This document shows, piece by piece, positions 1 to 7,634 of a stretch of DNA of 64,000 bases. Source of the stretch: Maritalea porphyrae (lineage in GTDB: Bacteria > Pseudomonadota > Alphaproteobacteria > Rhizobiales > Devosiaceae). The stretch spans positions 1,452,306 to 1,516,305 of the forward strand of contig NZ_BSNI01000002.1 of assembly GCF_030159895.1 (NCBI RefSeq), given 5' to 3'. Positions within the stretch are counted from its first letter, which is position 1. Each line of letters opens with the position of its first letter. A program made the position numbers and the translations under genes. The notes under the pieces are model-generated. The model worked only from the letters and a program-made list of their open reading frames with translations. It did no database searches and had not been told where the DNA came from.

Positions 1-239
1 AACCAAATATTGGCGAGGCATTCCTTGGCTTTGGTGAGCTGCAAGGCGAGGGCGACAATTGTCGGAACCTTTCGTCAACGGGCGATTTGGCAGAAGCGGC
101 TAAAAACCTTTTTCAGTATTTGCGAGAGCTTGATGGAACTGGCGCGGCGACAATCGCCGTGGCACCAATCCCCAATGAGGGGATCGGCATCGCCATCAAT
201 GATCGACTAACCCGCGCTGCCGCGGATCGCACAAGCTAG
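1..239 (+). CDS. L-threonylcarbamoyladenylate synthase, C-terminal fragment (Sua5 type)
   Basis: Only the last 78 codons are in the window, read from base 3 to a TAG at 237-239. The product makes threonylcarbamoyl-AMP for the t6A modification of tRNAs that read ANN codons. The fragment carries the pattern [16 protein letters not shown], then LRELD, then a final [14 protein letters not shown] recognise this order as the end of the C-terminal Sua5 domain of alphaproteobacterial proteins; the short TsaC form lacks this domain. The YrdC catalytic domain lies outside the window. The stop overlaps the stop of the convergent dnaJ-like gene by 4 bases in the palindrome CTAG. An ATG-initiated reading frame in another phase over the same bases (10-210) is a shadow. 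Confidence 0.8.
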   Translation, partial: PNIGEAFLGFGELQGEGDNCRNLSSTGDLAEAAKNLFQYLRELDGTGAATIAVAPIPNEGIGIAINDRLTRAAADRTS

Positions 240-1174
240 TCCCGCGGATTGTAAGGTTTTTGGTCTCGCCAAAAGCGCATTAGGCTTTCAAGGTCCGGAT
301 CGGATTCGTCTGGCAGCTTGATCCGCAAATTGACATACAGATCGCCTTCACCAAACAACCCCTTGCCCTTCAGCCGCATAGCCTTGGATGTATCAACACC
401 TGCAGGGATGTTGAGTTCCACCGCGCCAGACAATGTCGGAACGCGCACTTTGCCGCCTAACACCGCTTCGTAAAGCGCAAGCGGTACATCAACACGTAGG
501 TTTTCACCGTCTTTGCGGAAGTGTTTGTGCGGTTGTATGCGCACATTGACAAGCACATCGCCTTTGGAGCCGCCAAATGGTGGTGCTTCGCCTTGGCCCT
601 TGAGACGGATCTGTTGCCCGTTTTCTAATGGCCAGGGCAGATTGACGGAAAGAGTTTTGCCATTTGGCAGTCGCACAGGAACGGGCTGTCGTGCGCTGAT
701 TTGCTCAAGCGTCACTTTTAAGCCCACCTTCACGTCCTGGCCTTTGGTTGCGCGACCAGCGCCACCCGTGAAGCCGCCAGCACTGCCCATGCCCATTGGG
801 CCCGCGCCGCGTCCGCCGCCGAAACCGCCCATAAACTCTTTCAAGATGTCTTCTGGGTTTACGCCAGCGCCGCCGCCAAAGCCACCTGCACTGCGTTGTC
901 CGCCGCGCTGACCGCCGCCGAAGCCAGAAAAGTCGAAACCAGCCATCTTTGGGTTGCCGTCGGCGTCGATTTCGCCGCGATCATATTGGCCACGCTTTTG
1001 CTTGTCGGACAAAAAGTCATAAGCATTCGAGGCTTCAGCAAACTTGGCTTGGGCCTTAGGGTCATCTTTATTCTGGTCGGGGTGATAGGTTTTGGCGAGT
1101 TTGCGATATGCAGACTTTATGTCTTTTTCGCTCGCGGACCTTGGTACACCCAACACACTGTAAGGATCACGCAT
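236..1174 (-). CDS. DnaJ C-terminal domain protein, CbpA-like (type II J protein)
   Basis: 312-residue Hsp40 co-chaperone that stimulates DnaK ATPase activity and delivers substrates. Residues 1-70 are a J domain with the HPD triad at 31-33. A Gly/Phe-rich linker follows, at about 78-140, with many GGFGGG runs. The C-terminal substrate-binding beta-sandwich domains run from about 145 to 305. The four CxxCxGxG zinc-finger repeats of DnaJ itself are absent, so this is a CbpA/DjlB-like type II protein rather than the main DnaJ. It converges on the Sua5 fragment with overlapping stops and has no partner gene on its own strand. A proline-rich open frame antisense to the Gly/Phe region is a composition artefact. 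Confidence 0.92.
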   Translation of the reverse strand: MRDPYSVLGVPRSASEKDIKSAYRKLAKTYHPDQNKDDPKAQAKFAEASNAYDFLSDKQKRGQYDRGEIDADGNPKMAGFDFSGFGGGQRGGQRSAGGFGGGAGVNPEDILKEFMGGFGGGRGAGPMGMGSAGGFTGGAGRATKGQDVKVGLKVTLEQISARQPVPVRLPNGKTLSVNLPWPLENGQQIRLKGQGEAPPFGGSKGDVLVNVRIQPHKHFRKDGENLRVDVPLALYEAVLGGKVRVPTLSGAVELNIPAGVDTSKAMRLKGKGLFGEGDLYVNLRIKLPDESDPDLESLMRFWRDQKPYNPRD

Positions 1175-1302
1175 GTTTCTTCATTCACTCCTATCAACGC
1201 GTTGCAGCGACAAATTATGCGGCTACGCGGACATATTCATAAGTTGCGCCATATATGGCCATCCGGCGCTCGATTGTCCAGTGTTGCGCACTCCGTGTAG
1301 CG

Positions 1303-1767
1303 CTAAAGTGGTAGGGGACGTTGCTCTTCGATTGCCTCCATGGCGAAATATGAAGTAACAGAATCCAATTCAACCTTTGAAATCAGCCTTTGATAAACAT
1401 CATCATAGCTGTCCATATCGTTGGTGATGACCTTCAGAAAATAGTCGTAATCACCACCAATTCGGTAAAAATCGACCACTTCCGGAATTGTTGAGACATG
1501 TCGTCGAAATTTCTCGAGCCAATCAACCGAATGATGACGCGTCTTCAACATAACAAAAACGACAAGACCCAATCCGAGTAGCTTGCGGTTTAGCATCATA
1601 GATTGATTTAGAATCAACCCTGCCTCACGCAAGATCGTAATGCGCCGCCAGCACGCGTTTTGCGAAAGATTGACCATCTCCGCCAGCTCTCGTTGCGACA
1701 GTGATGCATCTCTTTGCAAAATTCTTAGGATCGCTATGTCAGTTTGATCGAGTTTTGCTCCATTCAT
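1303..1767 (-). CDS. Lrp/AsnC family transcriptional regulator
   Basis: 154-residue feast/famine regulator. The N-terminal helix-turn-helix begins LDQTDIAILRILQRDASLSQ and is followed by a RAM ligand-binding domain that usually senses an amino acid. The open frame extends 44 codons further upstream, but that extension lacks family similarity. The ATG at 1767, giving MNGAKLDQ, matches the usual family start and is preferred. The gene diverges from the glutamine amidotransferase gene at 1870, with about 100 bases between them. Lrp/AsnC proteins commonly regulate a divergent neighbour, so the amidotransferase and aminotransferase genes are the likely targets. The effector is unknown. Confidence 0.88.
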   Translation of the reverse strand: MNGAKLDQTDIAILRILQRDASLSQRELAEMVNLSQNACWRRITILREAGLILNQSMMLNRKLLGLGLVVFVMLKTRHHSVDWLEKFRRHVSTIPEVVDFYRIGGDYDYFLKVITNDMDSYDDVYQRLISKVELDSVTSYFAMEAIEEQRPLPL

Positions 1768-1836
1768 TCGTTCATTTGACAACAAAAGCAGTGGTTTTGG
1801 CAAGTAAAATGGTGAAATATTGCGATAGTGCAGTGG

Positions 1837-1842
1837 TATTAT
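1837..1842 (+). promoter_or_regulatory. Possible extended -10 element of the amidotransferase operon
   Basis: TATTAT at 1837-1842 is preceded by TGG, giving the extended -10 pattern TGnTATTAT. It lies 27 bases upstream of the amidotransferase ATG. I see no good -35 at the normal spacing, which suits an extended -10 promoter or one activated by the divergent Lrp-type regulator. The call rests on sequence resemblance only. Confidence 0.35.
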
Positions 1843-1869
1843 GGTATTTCTTGAGGAAATGAGGGTCAT

Positions 1870-2676
1870 ATGTGCCGCTGGATCGCATATTTGGGGCAAC
1901 CCACTTACATCGCTGAGTTCTTATATGACGGGCCGCGCTCGCTGTGCGCGCAGGCACAACAATCGCACAAAGCAAAGTTGGGCGTGCACGGTGATGGCGG
2001 TGGGCTTGGTTGGTATGGCGATCAGAAATGCCCAGGGCTATATCGCAATGAGGGGCCTGCATGGGCTGACCCCAACTTACGAGAGTTGACCGCGCAGCTC
2101 AAAGCCAAACTATTTTTTGCACATGTTCGCGCTTCAACTGGCGCACCAAATACGTTTGTCAATTGCCACCCATTTCGGATGAACCATTGGCTGTTTATGC
2201 ACAACGGCCAAATTGGCGAATTTGGCAAAATACAGCGCAAGCTTGAACAGGCATTGAGCGAAGATGCATACGCTGCGATGCAAGGCACCACGGACAGTGA
2301 ATTGATGTTTGGCCTATTGGTCACCAATGGATTGTTTAACGATCCCGAGGCAGCGATCCGAACCACACTAAACAGTATACGCGCTGTGATGCTTGAACAA
2401 GGTATCAAAGATCCATTCCGCGCAACGTTTGCCATCTCCAATGGAGAGCAAATCTGGGCGGTGCGTTGGTCAACTGACGTCTATGCCCCATCACTTTATC
2501 AGCGTGATCTGAATGGCGACATTCTGCTCGCATCTGAACCCTTGGACAGTGAAGCGCAAAATTGGCAGGAAATACCGCCAAATTCGCTCGTCTGCTTGCG
2601 AAGGGCTGCCGGTGCAAAAACCGAAATTGAAATTGAAGAGTTGTTTGACGAGGTGCCACATGTTCGAGCAGTTTAA
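1870..2676 (+). CDS. Class II glutamine amidotransferase
   Basis: 268-residue Ntn-type glutaminase. The sequence begins MCRWIAYLG, so Cys2 is the N-terminal nucleophile exposed after removal of the initiator Met. Family motifs seen are GDGGGLGWYGD, LFFAHVRASTG and a FMHNGQIG element near residue 113 that forms part of the glutamine site. The protein lacks the large synthetase domains of GltB, AsnB, PurF or GlmS. It belongs with the stand-alone YafJ/Dug3/EgtC group, which hydrolyse gamma-glutamyl bonds. It overlaps the following class V aminotransferase by 17 bases, so the two are probably translationally coupled. The substrate is unknown; EgtC was considered, but no ergothioneine partner genes are present. 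Confidence 0.88.
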   Translation: MCRWIAYLGQPTYIAEFLYDGPRSLCAQAQQSHKAKLGVHGDGGGLGWYGDQKCPGLYRNEGPAWADPNLRELTAQLKAKLFFAHVRASTGAPNTFVNCHPFRMNHWLFMHNGQIGEFGKIQRKLEQALSEDAYAAMQGTTDSELMFGLLVTNGLFNDPEAAIRTTLNSIRAVMLEQGIKDPFRATFAISNGEQIWAVRWSTDVYAPSLYQRDLNGDILLASEPLDSEAQNWQEIPPNSLVCLRRAAGAKTEIEIEELFDEVPHVRAV

Positions 2677-4132
2677 GGCGAAATTGAAATGCGATGATTT
2701 GATCGCCCAATTGCGTGCAGGATTGATTGGCGACGGTATAGACATTCCGGGGCCATATGGTGCCAAAAAGCTCGTATATGCAGACTATGTAGCTTCTGCA
2801 CGTGCGCTGAAACCGATTGAAGATTTTGTAACAAACAGCATTCTGCCTTACTACGCCAACTCGCACACGCGATCATCCTATTGCGGTGCCTATATGACGC
2901 AAATGCGGGAGCAAGCGCGCGCCGAAATTGCGCAATCGCTGGGTGCGGATGATCAGTATTCGGTTGTTTTTACCGGCGCTGGTGCCACTGCAGCAGTCAA
3001 TCGTCTTGTTCGGCTACTCGCGGTAGAAGAAGCCGTTCGGGCAGGGCTAAACCCCGTGATTTTCATTGGTCCATACGAGCACCATTCGAATATTTTACCC
3101 TGGCGCGAAACTGGCGCTGAAATTGTGATTATCCCGGAAGCAGTAAGTGGCGGACCGGATATGGACGCGTTGAAGGCGCAACTCGAAGCCCATTGCGAAT
3201 GTTCATTGAAAATCGGTTCGTTTTCTGCCGCTTCTAACGTGACAGGCATCACAACAGATGTTGTCGAGGTCACTCGGATACTCAAAGAAAACCGCGCGTT
3301 TGCTGTCTGGGACTATGCGGGTGGGGCGCCTTATCTGCCCGTTTCCGTCAAGCCGTCAGGTGTTGAGTTGGATGCAGTATTCCTCTCAGCCCATAAATAT
3401 CCGGGCGGTCCGGCTGCGTCTGGCATTCTGGCGGTCAGAAACCAACTAAGCTCAACCAATCGCCCAAGTTGGCCCGGCGGCGGCACCGTGACATACGTAT
3501 CGCCTTGGAGCCATGACTATGTGTCGTCACTTTCCGCACGCGAAGAGGCGGGTACACCCAACGTGATTGGCGATATCCGCGCAGCTCTGTGCTTCATGGT
3601 TAAAGATGCGATCGGGACGGGGTTTTTGGCGGAACGCCAAGCAGAACTGCGAGCGCGCGCCAAGTCAAAATGGCTCAAACAAGATAATATTCGGATTTTG
3701 GGCCATCAGTCAGCAGAACGGCTGCCCATTTTTTCATTCCAAGTTTTGGATGAAAACGGCGAGCTGGTGCATCATCAATTGTTTACGCGCATGTTGTCCG
3801 ATCTTTACGGCATTCAAGCCCGGGGTGGGTGTGCATGCGCTGGACCATACGGGCATGATTTGCTTGGTATTGACGCTGATCAATCAGCGCAAATGCGTCG
3901 TGAGATAAAAGATGGCAATCCACTTGCACGGCCTGGTTGGGTGCGACTGAATTTCAGCTATCTCCTTGACGATGAAAAAGCTAACTTCATCATTGAATCA
4001 GTTATCGAGTTGGCCAATAGTGCGAGCAAATTTATCGATAATTATGTCTTTGACCACGCAACGGGTAGCTTTTTACATCGAGATGAACTGAAGGCTGACG
4101 CGTCGTTACGAAACGTTGTTTGCTGTTCATAG
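2660..4132 (+). CDS. Class V aminotransferase-fold PLP enzyme (cysteine desulfurase-like)
   Basis: 490 residues. The PLP lysine is predicted at K246 in SAHKYPGGP, with D218 in WDYAGG as the pyridine-N partner and a HHSN element at 141-144. A conserved RGGCACAGPYG stretch holds C391 and C393. The N-terminal LVYADYVASARAL and YANSHT elements are typical of a long, uncharacterised branch of this fold rather than IscS or SufS. The ATG at 2660 has GAGG upstream (GACGAGGTGCC). A longer open frame from 2513 would run well inside the amidotransferase and is rejected. The gene overlaps the amidotransferase by 17 bases and is followed by pdxH, the last step of PLP synthesis. Activity could be transamination, desulfuration or C-S lysis. 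Confidence 0.85.
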   Translation: MFEQFKAKLKCDDLIAQLRAGLIGDGIDIPGPYGAKKLVYADYVASARALKPIEDFVTNSILPYYANSHTRSSYCGAYMTQMREQARAEIAQSLGADDQYSVVFTGAGATAAVNRLVRLLAVEEAVRAGLNPVIFIGPYEHHSNILPWRETGAEIVIIPEAVSGGPDMDALKAQLEAHCECSLKIGSFSAASNVTGITTDVVEVTRILKENRAFAVWDYAGGAPYLPVSVKPSGVELDAVFLSAHKYPGGPAASGILAVRNQLSSTNRPSWPGGGTVTYVSPWSHDYVSSLSAREEAGTPNVIGDIRAALCFMVKDAIGTGFLAERQAELRARAKSKWLKQDNIRILGHQSAERLPIFSFQVLDENGELVHHQLFTRMLSDLYGIQARGGCACAGPYGHDLLGIDADQSAQMRREIKDGNPLARPGWVRLNFSYLLDDEKANFIIESVIELANSASKFIDNYVFDHATGSFLHRDELKADASLRNVVCCS

Positions 4133-4183
4133 TTGTTGTTATGCACCCTAAGCGCAAGTTGAACCTGATCTGGGTGATGAAAT

Positions 4184-4816
4184 ATGCAAACCGAAGTGCA
4201 GAAACTAAACGAACAGCTTTTCGATCACAATTACACGGGTGAAATTGATCCGTATGAATTGTTTGATAAATGGTTGGTTCTCGCCTCAGAAAAAGAACCG
4301 ATGGCCAATGCACTAACCCTTGCCACGGTTGATGCAGACGGAATGCCGAACGCTCGCGTGTTGCTTTTGAAAGGGCGAACTTCTGAAGGGTTTGTCATCT
4401 ATACGAACAAGCAAAGCAAAAAGGGCGATGAATTGGGCCAAAATCCCAAAGCGGCCCTCGGCTTTTTTTGGAAATCACTTAACTGGCAAGTGCGCATTCG
4501 CGGCAACGCCGTTCCGGTATCATCGGAAACGGCCGATGCCTACTTCCAATCGCGCCCCCGTGGGTCGCGCATCGGCGCACATGCTTCCGAACAGTCTCAG
4601 CCCCTGGCCAATAGGCAGGTTTTGATGGATCGCGTTGCTCAGTTTGAAAAACAGTTTGGTGAAGATGTGCCGCGGCCGGAGCATTGGAGCGGTTACACGA
4701 TCGAGCCGGTTGAAATAGAATTTTGGTGCGATGGCGAATTCCGCCTGCACGACCGTGTTCGATTTACACGAGAAAACTCAAACCAACCTTGGACAAGAAA
4801 GCGTCTGTTCCCTTAA
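4184..4816 (+). CDS. pdxH: Pyridoxamine 5'-phosphate oxidase
   Basis: 210-residue FMN-dependent oxidase that converts pyridoxine or pyridoxamine 5'-phosphate to PLP. The split-barrel FMN-binding domain shows ANALTLATVDADGMPNARVL at about 41-60 and FVIYTNKQSKKG. The SRPRGSRIGAHAS segment and the C-terminal WTRKRLFP are hallmark PdxH elements that bind FMN and substrate. Length is normal for the family. It starts 51 bases after the PLP enzyme on the same strand, so it may share its transcript. Placing PLP supply beside a PLP enzyme suggests functional linkage, though pdxH is also a housekeeping gene. Confidence 0.94.
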   Translation: MQTEVQKLNEQLFDHNYTGEIDPYELFDKWLVLASEKEPMANALTLATVDADGMPNARVLLLKGRTSEGFVIYTNKQSKKGDELGQNPKAALGFFWKSLNWQVRIRGNAVPVSSETADAYFQSRPRGSRIGAHASEQSQPLANRQVLMDRVAQFEKQFGEDVPRPEHWSGYTIEPVEIEFWCDGEFRLHDRVRFTRENSNQPWTRKRLFP

Positions 4817-4848
4817 GGTCTGTCGCAGAAAACAAGTTGTAAGGTTTT

Positions 4849-5595
4849 ATGCGCGTATTTATCCGAACATCGGGTTGGGCAATTTGGGCTGCGCGAATTG
4901 CGCGCCCTGTGCTGCCTTTGGTCCTGTTGGCTGTGGCATTCCACTATATTGGCGTAATGACCAGTCCCGTGTTCGTGGCTGCGATCTTTGTGGCCATCGC
5001 CTTGGCACTGGTCTCGCTTGTACTTGGGCTTATTGGTTATGTCAGCATTTGGTACAGTGGCGACGCTGGCTGGCGTGAGGCGAGCAGCGGCGTTATTGTG
5101 GGATGCTGCGCAATTCTCTTTTCAGCATTTGTAGTTGTTACATCGGCCCAAAACCAAACATCAACTGACGTATCGACATCGCCTGCAACCACGCCAATTT
5201 TGCTTGAAGGCGAAGTGCGGAATGATCTGCCAGCCAATCCCGTGAACAGTGACCTTTTTCGTCTTGCTTCAACGCGGGAATACAGAGTTTCTGCAGCCGA
5301 AGGTATTGCGCTTGTGGAGCAAGCTGCAAATAGCCTTGGTTGGCTGTTTCTTGACCAAAAACGCAGCGGCGCAGCAGAACTTCACAATTTCTACGAGTCC
5401 AAAACACTGATTGGGTTCAAAGATGATGTAACAGTTAGCACTCGCGCAACTGCGCGTCTGCTCATTGTCAATGTACGCTCGGCCTCACGATATGGAGATG
5501 GCGACTTTGGCACCAACAGTCGTCGAATTGAGCAGTTTTTGCTAAAACTAGATGAACTGGTGGAGCAAGCGCAAAAGCAGTCAGCCGAAAACTAA
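4849..5595 (+). CDS. DUF1499 family membrane protein
   Basis: 248 residues. The N-terminal half has about three membrane segments: near residues 17-35, 42-68 and 80-103. A polar linker follows, then a DUF1499 domain from about 130 to 235. The domain ends in the recognisable VNVRSASRYGDGDFGTNSRRI pattern. DUF1499 is a conserved domain of unknown function found in alphaproteobacteria and plastids. The gene lies 32 bases after pdxH on the same strand. Its TAA overlaps the TAG of the convergent DUF2867 gene by 4 bases (5592-5595). No function can be assigned. Confidence 0.8.
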   Translation: MRVFIRTSGWAIWAARIARPVLPLVLLAVAFHYIGVMTSPVFVAAIFVAIALALVSLVLGLIGYVSIWYSGDAGWREASSGVIVGCCAILFSAFVVVTSAQNQTSTDVSTSPATTPILLEGEVRNDLPANPVNSDLFRLASTREYRVSAAEGIALVEQAANSLGWLFLDQKRSGAAELHNFYESKTLIGFKDDVTVSTRATARLLIVNVRSASRYGDGDFGTNSRRIEQFLLKLDELVEQAQKQSAEN

Positions 5596-6128
5596 GCGGT
5601 GGGTCGAAATCGCTTTTTGGCACCATCATCAAGTGTGGCGCACACAATTATCTTGTGAAAAGGAAGAATTGCGGCAAGATAAGCATGACCAAACGCATTA
5701 TGTCGTTTGCAGACTGTCGTCATGATGACGCGAGCATTCTTTCCCTTGGTACGATAGAGCGACACTCGAAAATCTTGGTGCCAATCATCCTCACCAAGAA
5801 TTATCTCATCATCCAAGATCTCAAATATGCGAAAGAATGCTACTCGATCACCAACGCGCTTCTCAGTTGCAGGTTTTTTAGCCTGTTCAGCCGCTAAATC
5901 GTCCGTTGTTTTGAGTTTTAGTGGGCTCATCAAAATATTGCGCAATTTGAGCAACCAAATTGCCCAGCCAAGTTCGATATTCCCGAACTGTTCTGCGAGT
6001 TCGCGCATGTCGCATTGTTGCAAATCTTGACGCTGCCTGATGTCAACGCCGTAGCTATCCATAAAGTCTTTTGCGCCGACATATGTTTGAAGCACGCTAT
6101 CACTAGGCAGTTGGTCAATCTTGGCCAT
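5592..6128 (-). CDS. DUF2867 domain-containing protein
   Basis: 178 residues. The C-terminal half shows the DUF2867 pattern: KRVGDRVAFFRIFEILDDEI, EDDWHQDFRVSLYR, then TTVCKRHNAFGHAYLAAILP. The domain is found alone or fused to NAD-binding epimerase-like domains; here it stands alone and its function is unknown. Three in-frame ATGs exist near the start. The one at 6128 (MAKIDQLP) has GGGG six bases upstream and is preferred over those at 6134 and 6161. It ends overlapping the DUF1499 gene. Confidence 0.75.
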   Translation of the reverse strand: MAKIDQLPSDSVLQTYVGAKDFMDSYGVDIRQRQDLQQCDMRELAEQFGNIELGWAIWLLKLRNILMSPLKLKTTDDLAAEQAKKPATEKRVGDRVAFFRIFEILDDEIILGEDDWHQDFRVSLYRTKGKNARVIMTTVCKRHNAFGHAYLAAILPFHKIIVCATLDDGAKKRFRPTA

Positions 6129-6216
6129 AATCATCCCCACAATCTGGCATCGTGCAGGCACTTTAGCCTAGTGAAAGGATTATGGAAGAAGTGCACTTGT
6201 CGCAAGCGACGATCGG

Positions 6217-7134
6217 TCACGCCTTAAGCTTGTAGCGTTTCGCCCAGAACATGCTTTGCGATTCAATTTCATCATTCGCTTCAAGATAGTGGAGATGCGC
6301 GTTCAGTGTTAACAAGGCTGCTGGCTTCACGTTCACTGGGATGTCTGGGTAGATCTTGTTCAACAGGGAAAGCGTCCACATTGGCCCCTTGGCAAGCGCA
6401 TCCAATATTTGAACGTTGCGTTCCTGTCGGTGGGCCAACAAAGTCGTCGCGAATTCTGGCCCGTCTTTTATTGTGTCGCCATGCGCGGGTAAGTAGCAAG
6501 TTGAACGCAAATGAATCACCTTTTCAAGCGACGCTAAATAGTGCTCAAGGCTTCCATCTGGGTCGGAAATTAAACTAGAAGACCATCCCATGATATGATC
6601 CCCTGTGAAAAGCTCATTCCGACCTTCTATCGCGATAGCAATGTGGTTTGCGCAATGCCCTGGCGTTGTGTGAATGATCAGTCCAATTTCACCCAAATCA
6701 ATTTTGCTGCCATCTCGAACCATATATTCTGGCTTTAGGCCGTAGTGACCTGATTTGCGCAAAGGATCGCGCTCAAAACGCTGTAAGGTTCGGGAAGGGC
6801 GATGCGGTCCCTCAAACATCAATGGAATACTCAAAGCCTTCGCTAACTTTGGTGCGAGAGCTGAATGGTCTCGATGCGTATGCGTAAGAAGGACGCCTTT
6901 GCATTTTTTGCCTGCAGTAGCGCTCAGTATCGAAGCGAAATGATCGTCATCGTCCGGCCCCGGGTCGATGATCACCACATCATCAAATCCCACAATGTAA
7001 CTATTTGTGCCACGAAAAGTGTATGGTCCTGAATTTGGAGCAACTATACGCGAAATACCTGGAGCCAAAATCTCAGGCTCCCCAACTGCAGGGTCGAAGT
7101 CTAGGTTATAGTTCGGCGCTGTCCGCGTCTGCAT
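6217..7134 (-). CDS. Metallo-beta-lactamase fold hydrolase (LACTB2-like)
   Basis: 305 residues. The binuclear metal motif HTHRDH is clear. A further histidine lies in TTPGHCANH, an aspartate in FTGDHIMGW, and a last histidine in LPAHGDTI, the normal order for the fold. A C-terminal winged-helix-like extension (about the last 70 residues: TTLLAHRQERNVQIL and LTLNAHLHYLEAN) matches the LACTB2/beta-lactamase-like group, which includes thioesterase- and RNase-like enzymes. The substrate cannot be predicted. The open frame reaches 7182, but the ATG at 7134 (MQTRTAPNYN) is a more plausible start because the family normally begins a little before this point. It stands alone. Confidence 0.82.
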   Translation of the reverse strand: MQTRTAPNYNLDFDPAVGEPEILAPGISRIVAPNSGPYTFRGTNSYIVGFDDVVIIDPGPDDDDHFASILSATAGKKCKGVLLTHTHRDHSALAPKLAKALSIPLMFEGPHRPSRTLQRFERDPLRKSGHYGLKPEYMVRDGSKIDLGEIGLIIHTTPGHCANHIAIAIEGRNELFTGDHIMGWSSSLISDPDGSLEHYLASLEKVIHLRSTCYLPAHGDTIKDGPEFATTLLAHRQERNVQILDALAKGPMWTLSLLNKIYPDIPVNVKPAALLTLNAHLHYLEANDEIESQSMFWAKRYKLKA

Positions 7135-7508
7135 ATATGCCCATTCTGAATTGGTCGAATTCAACCATACTTTGAAACACACATATGCAATAAAGCGAAA
7201 CTATTTGAACTGCAACAAATTGCGATCGTTCTGGTAAAAGCTTATTGCGGGAATGCTGCAACCCATAATGCAGCGAAATATTGGAAATAGATCTTTATTT
7301 ATGCTGTTCTGCCATTCAAATCCAGCGGCATATCTATTTGAAAACATTAGAAACAAGCACTAGCGCGTGCCTTGGGCGACTGATGAGCTTTTGAGTTGTG
7401 TGTTTTCTCAAAAAAATTTCATTTTCGCTCAATTGGGTGGTTGCACCTTCATCCTAAAACGCGTATAGACCGCACCGTTCAGTCATAAAACTGACGCGAA
7501 CAAATTGT
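7135..7508. other. Intergenic region between MBL hydrolase and tRNA-Gln
   Basis: 374 bases with no supported coding frame. It should hold the promoter of the leftward hydrolase gene and the promoter of the rightward tRNA. A weak candidate for the tRNA is TTGCAC at 7441 with TATAGA at 7464, 17 bases apart. A small stem (CAGT/ACTG) lies at about 7475-7497, just before the tRNA. I see no repeat or mobile-element trace. Confidence 0.4.
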
Positions 7509-7583
7509 TGGGGTGTAGCCAAGCGGTAAGGCAGCGGTTTTTGGTATCGCCATGCGAAGGTTCGAATCCTTCCACCCCAGCCA
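7509..7583 (+). tRNA. tRNA-Gln (anticodon TTG)
   Basis: Cloverleaf read by hand. The acceptor stem TGGGGTG (7509-7515) pairs with CACCCCA, followed by G73 and an encoded CCA at 7581-7583. The D arm is TAGCCAAGCGGTAAGGC. The anticodon stem GCGGT/ATCGC encloses the loop TTTTGGT, placing TTG at positions 34-36, which reads CAA and CAG glutamine codons. The T arm is GAAGGTTCGAATCCTTC. No flanking duplication that would mark an integrated element was seen. Confidence 0.97.
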
Positions 7584-7634
7584 TTCTTTCTTCAGAATCT
7601 ATCCGGCTAATGTGATTCAACGGCTTGCGAGCGG

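Noticed and set aside
513-911. Proline-rich 132-codon frame antisense to the dnaJ-like gene
   Set aside because: It is the complement of the Gly/Phe-rich linker coding sequence. Composition explains it, and it has no ribosome site or family pattern.
1870-4132. Ergothioneine EgtC/EgtE assignment for the amidotransferase and PLP enzyme
   Set aside because: No EgtB, EgtD or EgtA gene is nearby. The amidotransferase segments resemble a general alphaproteobacterial group rather than EgtC specifically.
7509-7583. tRNA-Gln as an integration site for an island
   Set aside because: No duplicated tRNA 3' end, integrase or phage gene was seen on either side. tamAB next to it is core.
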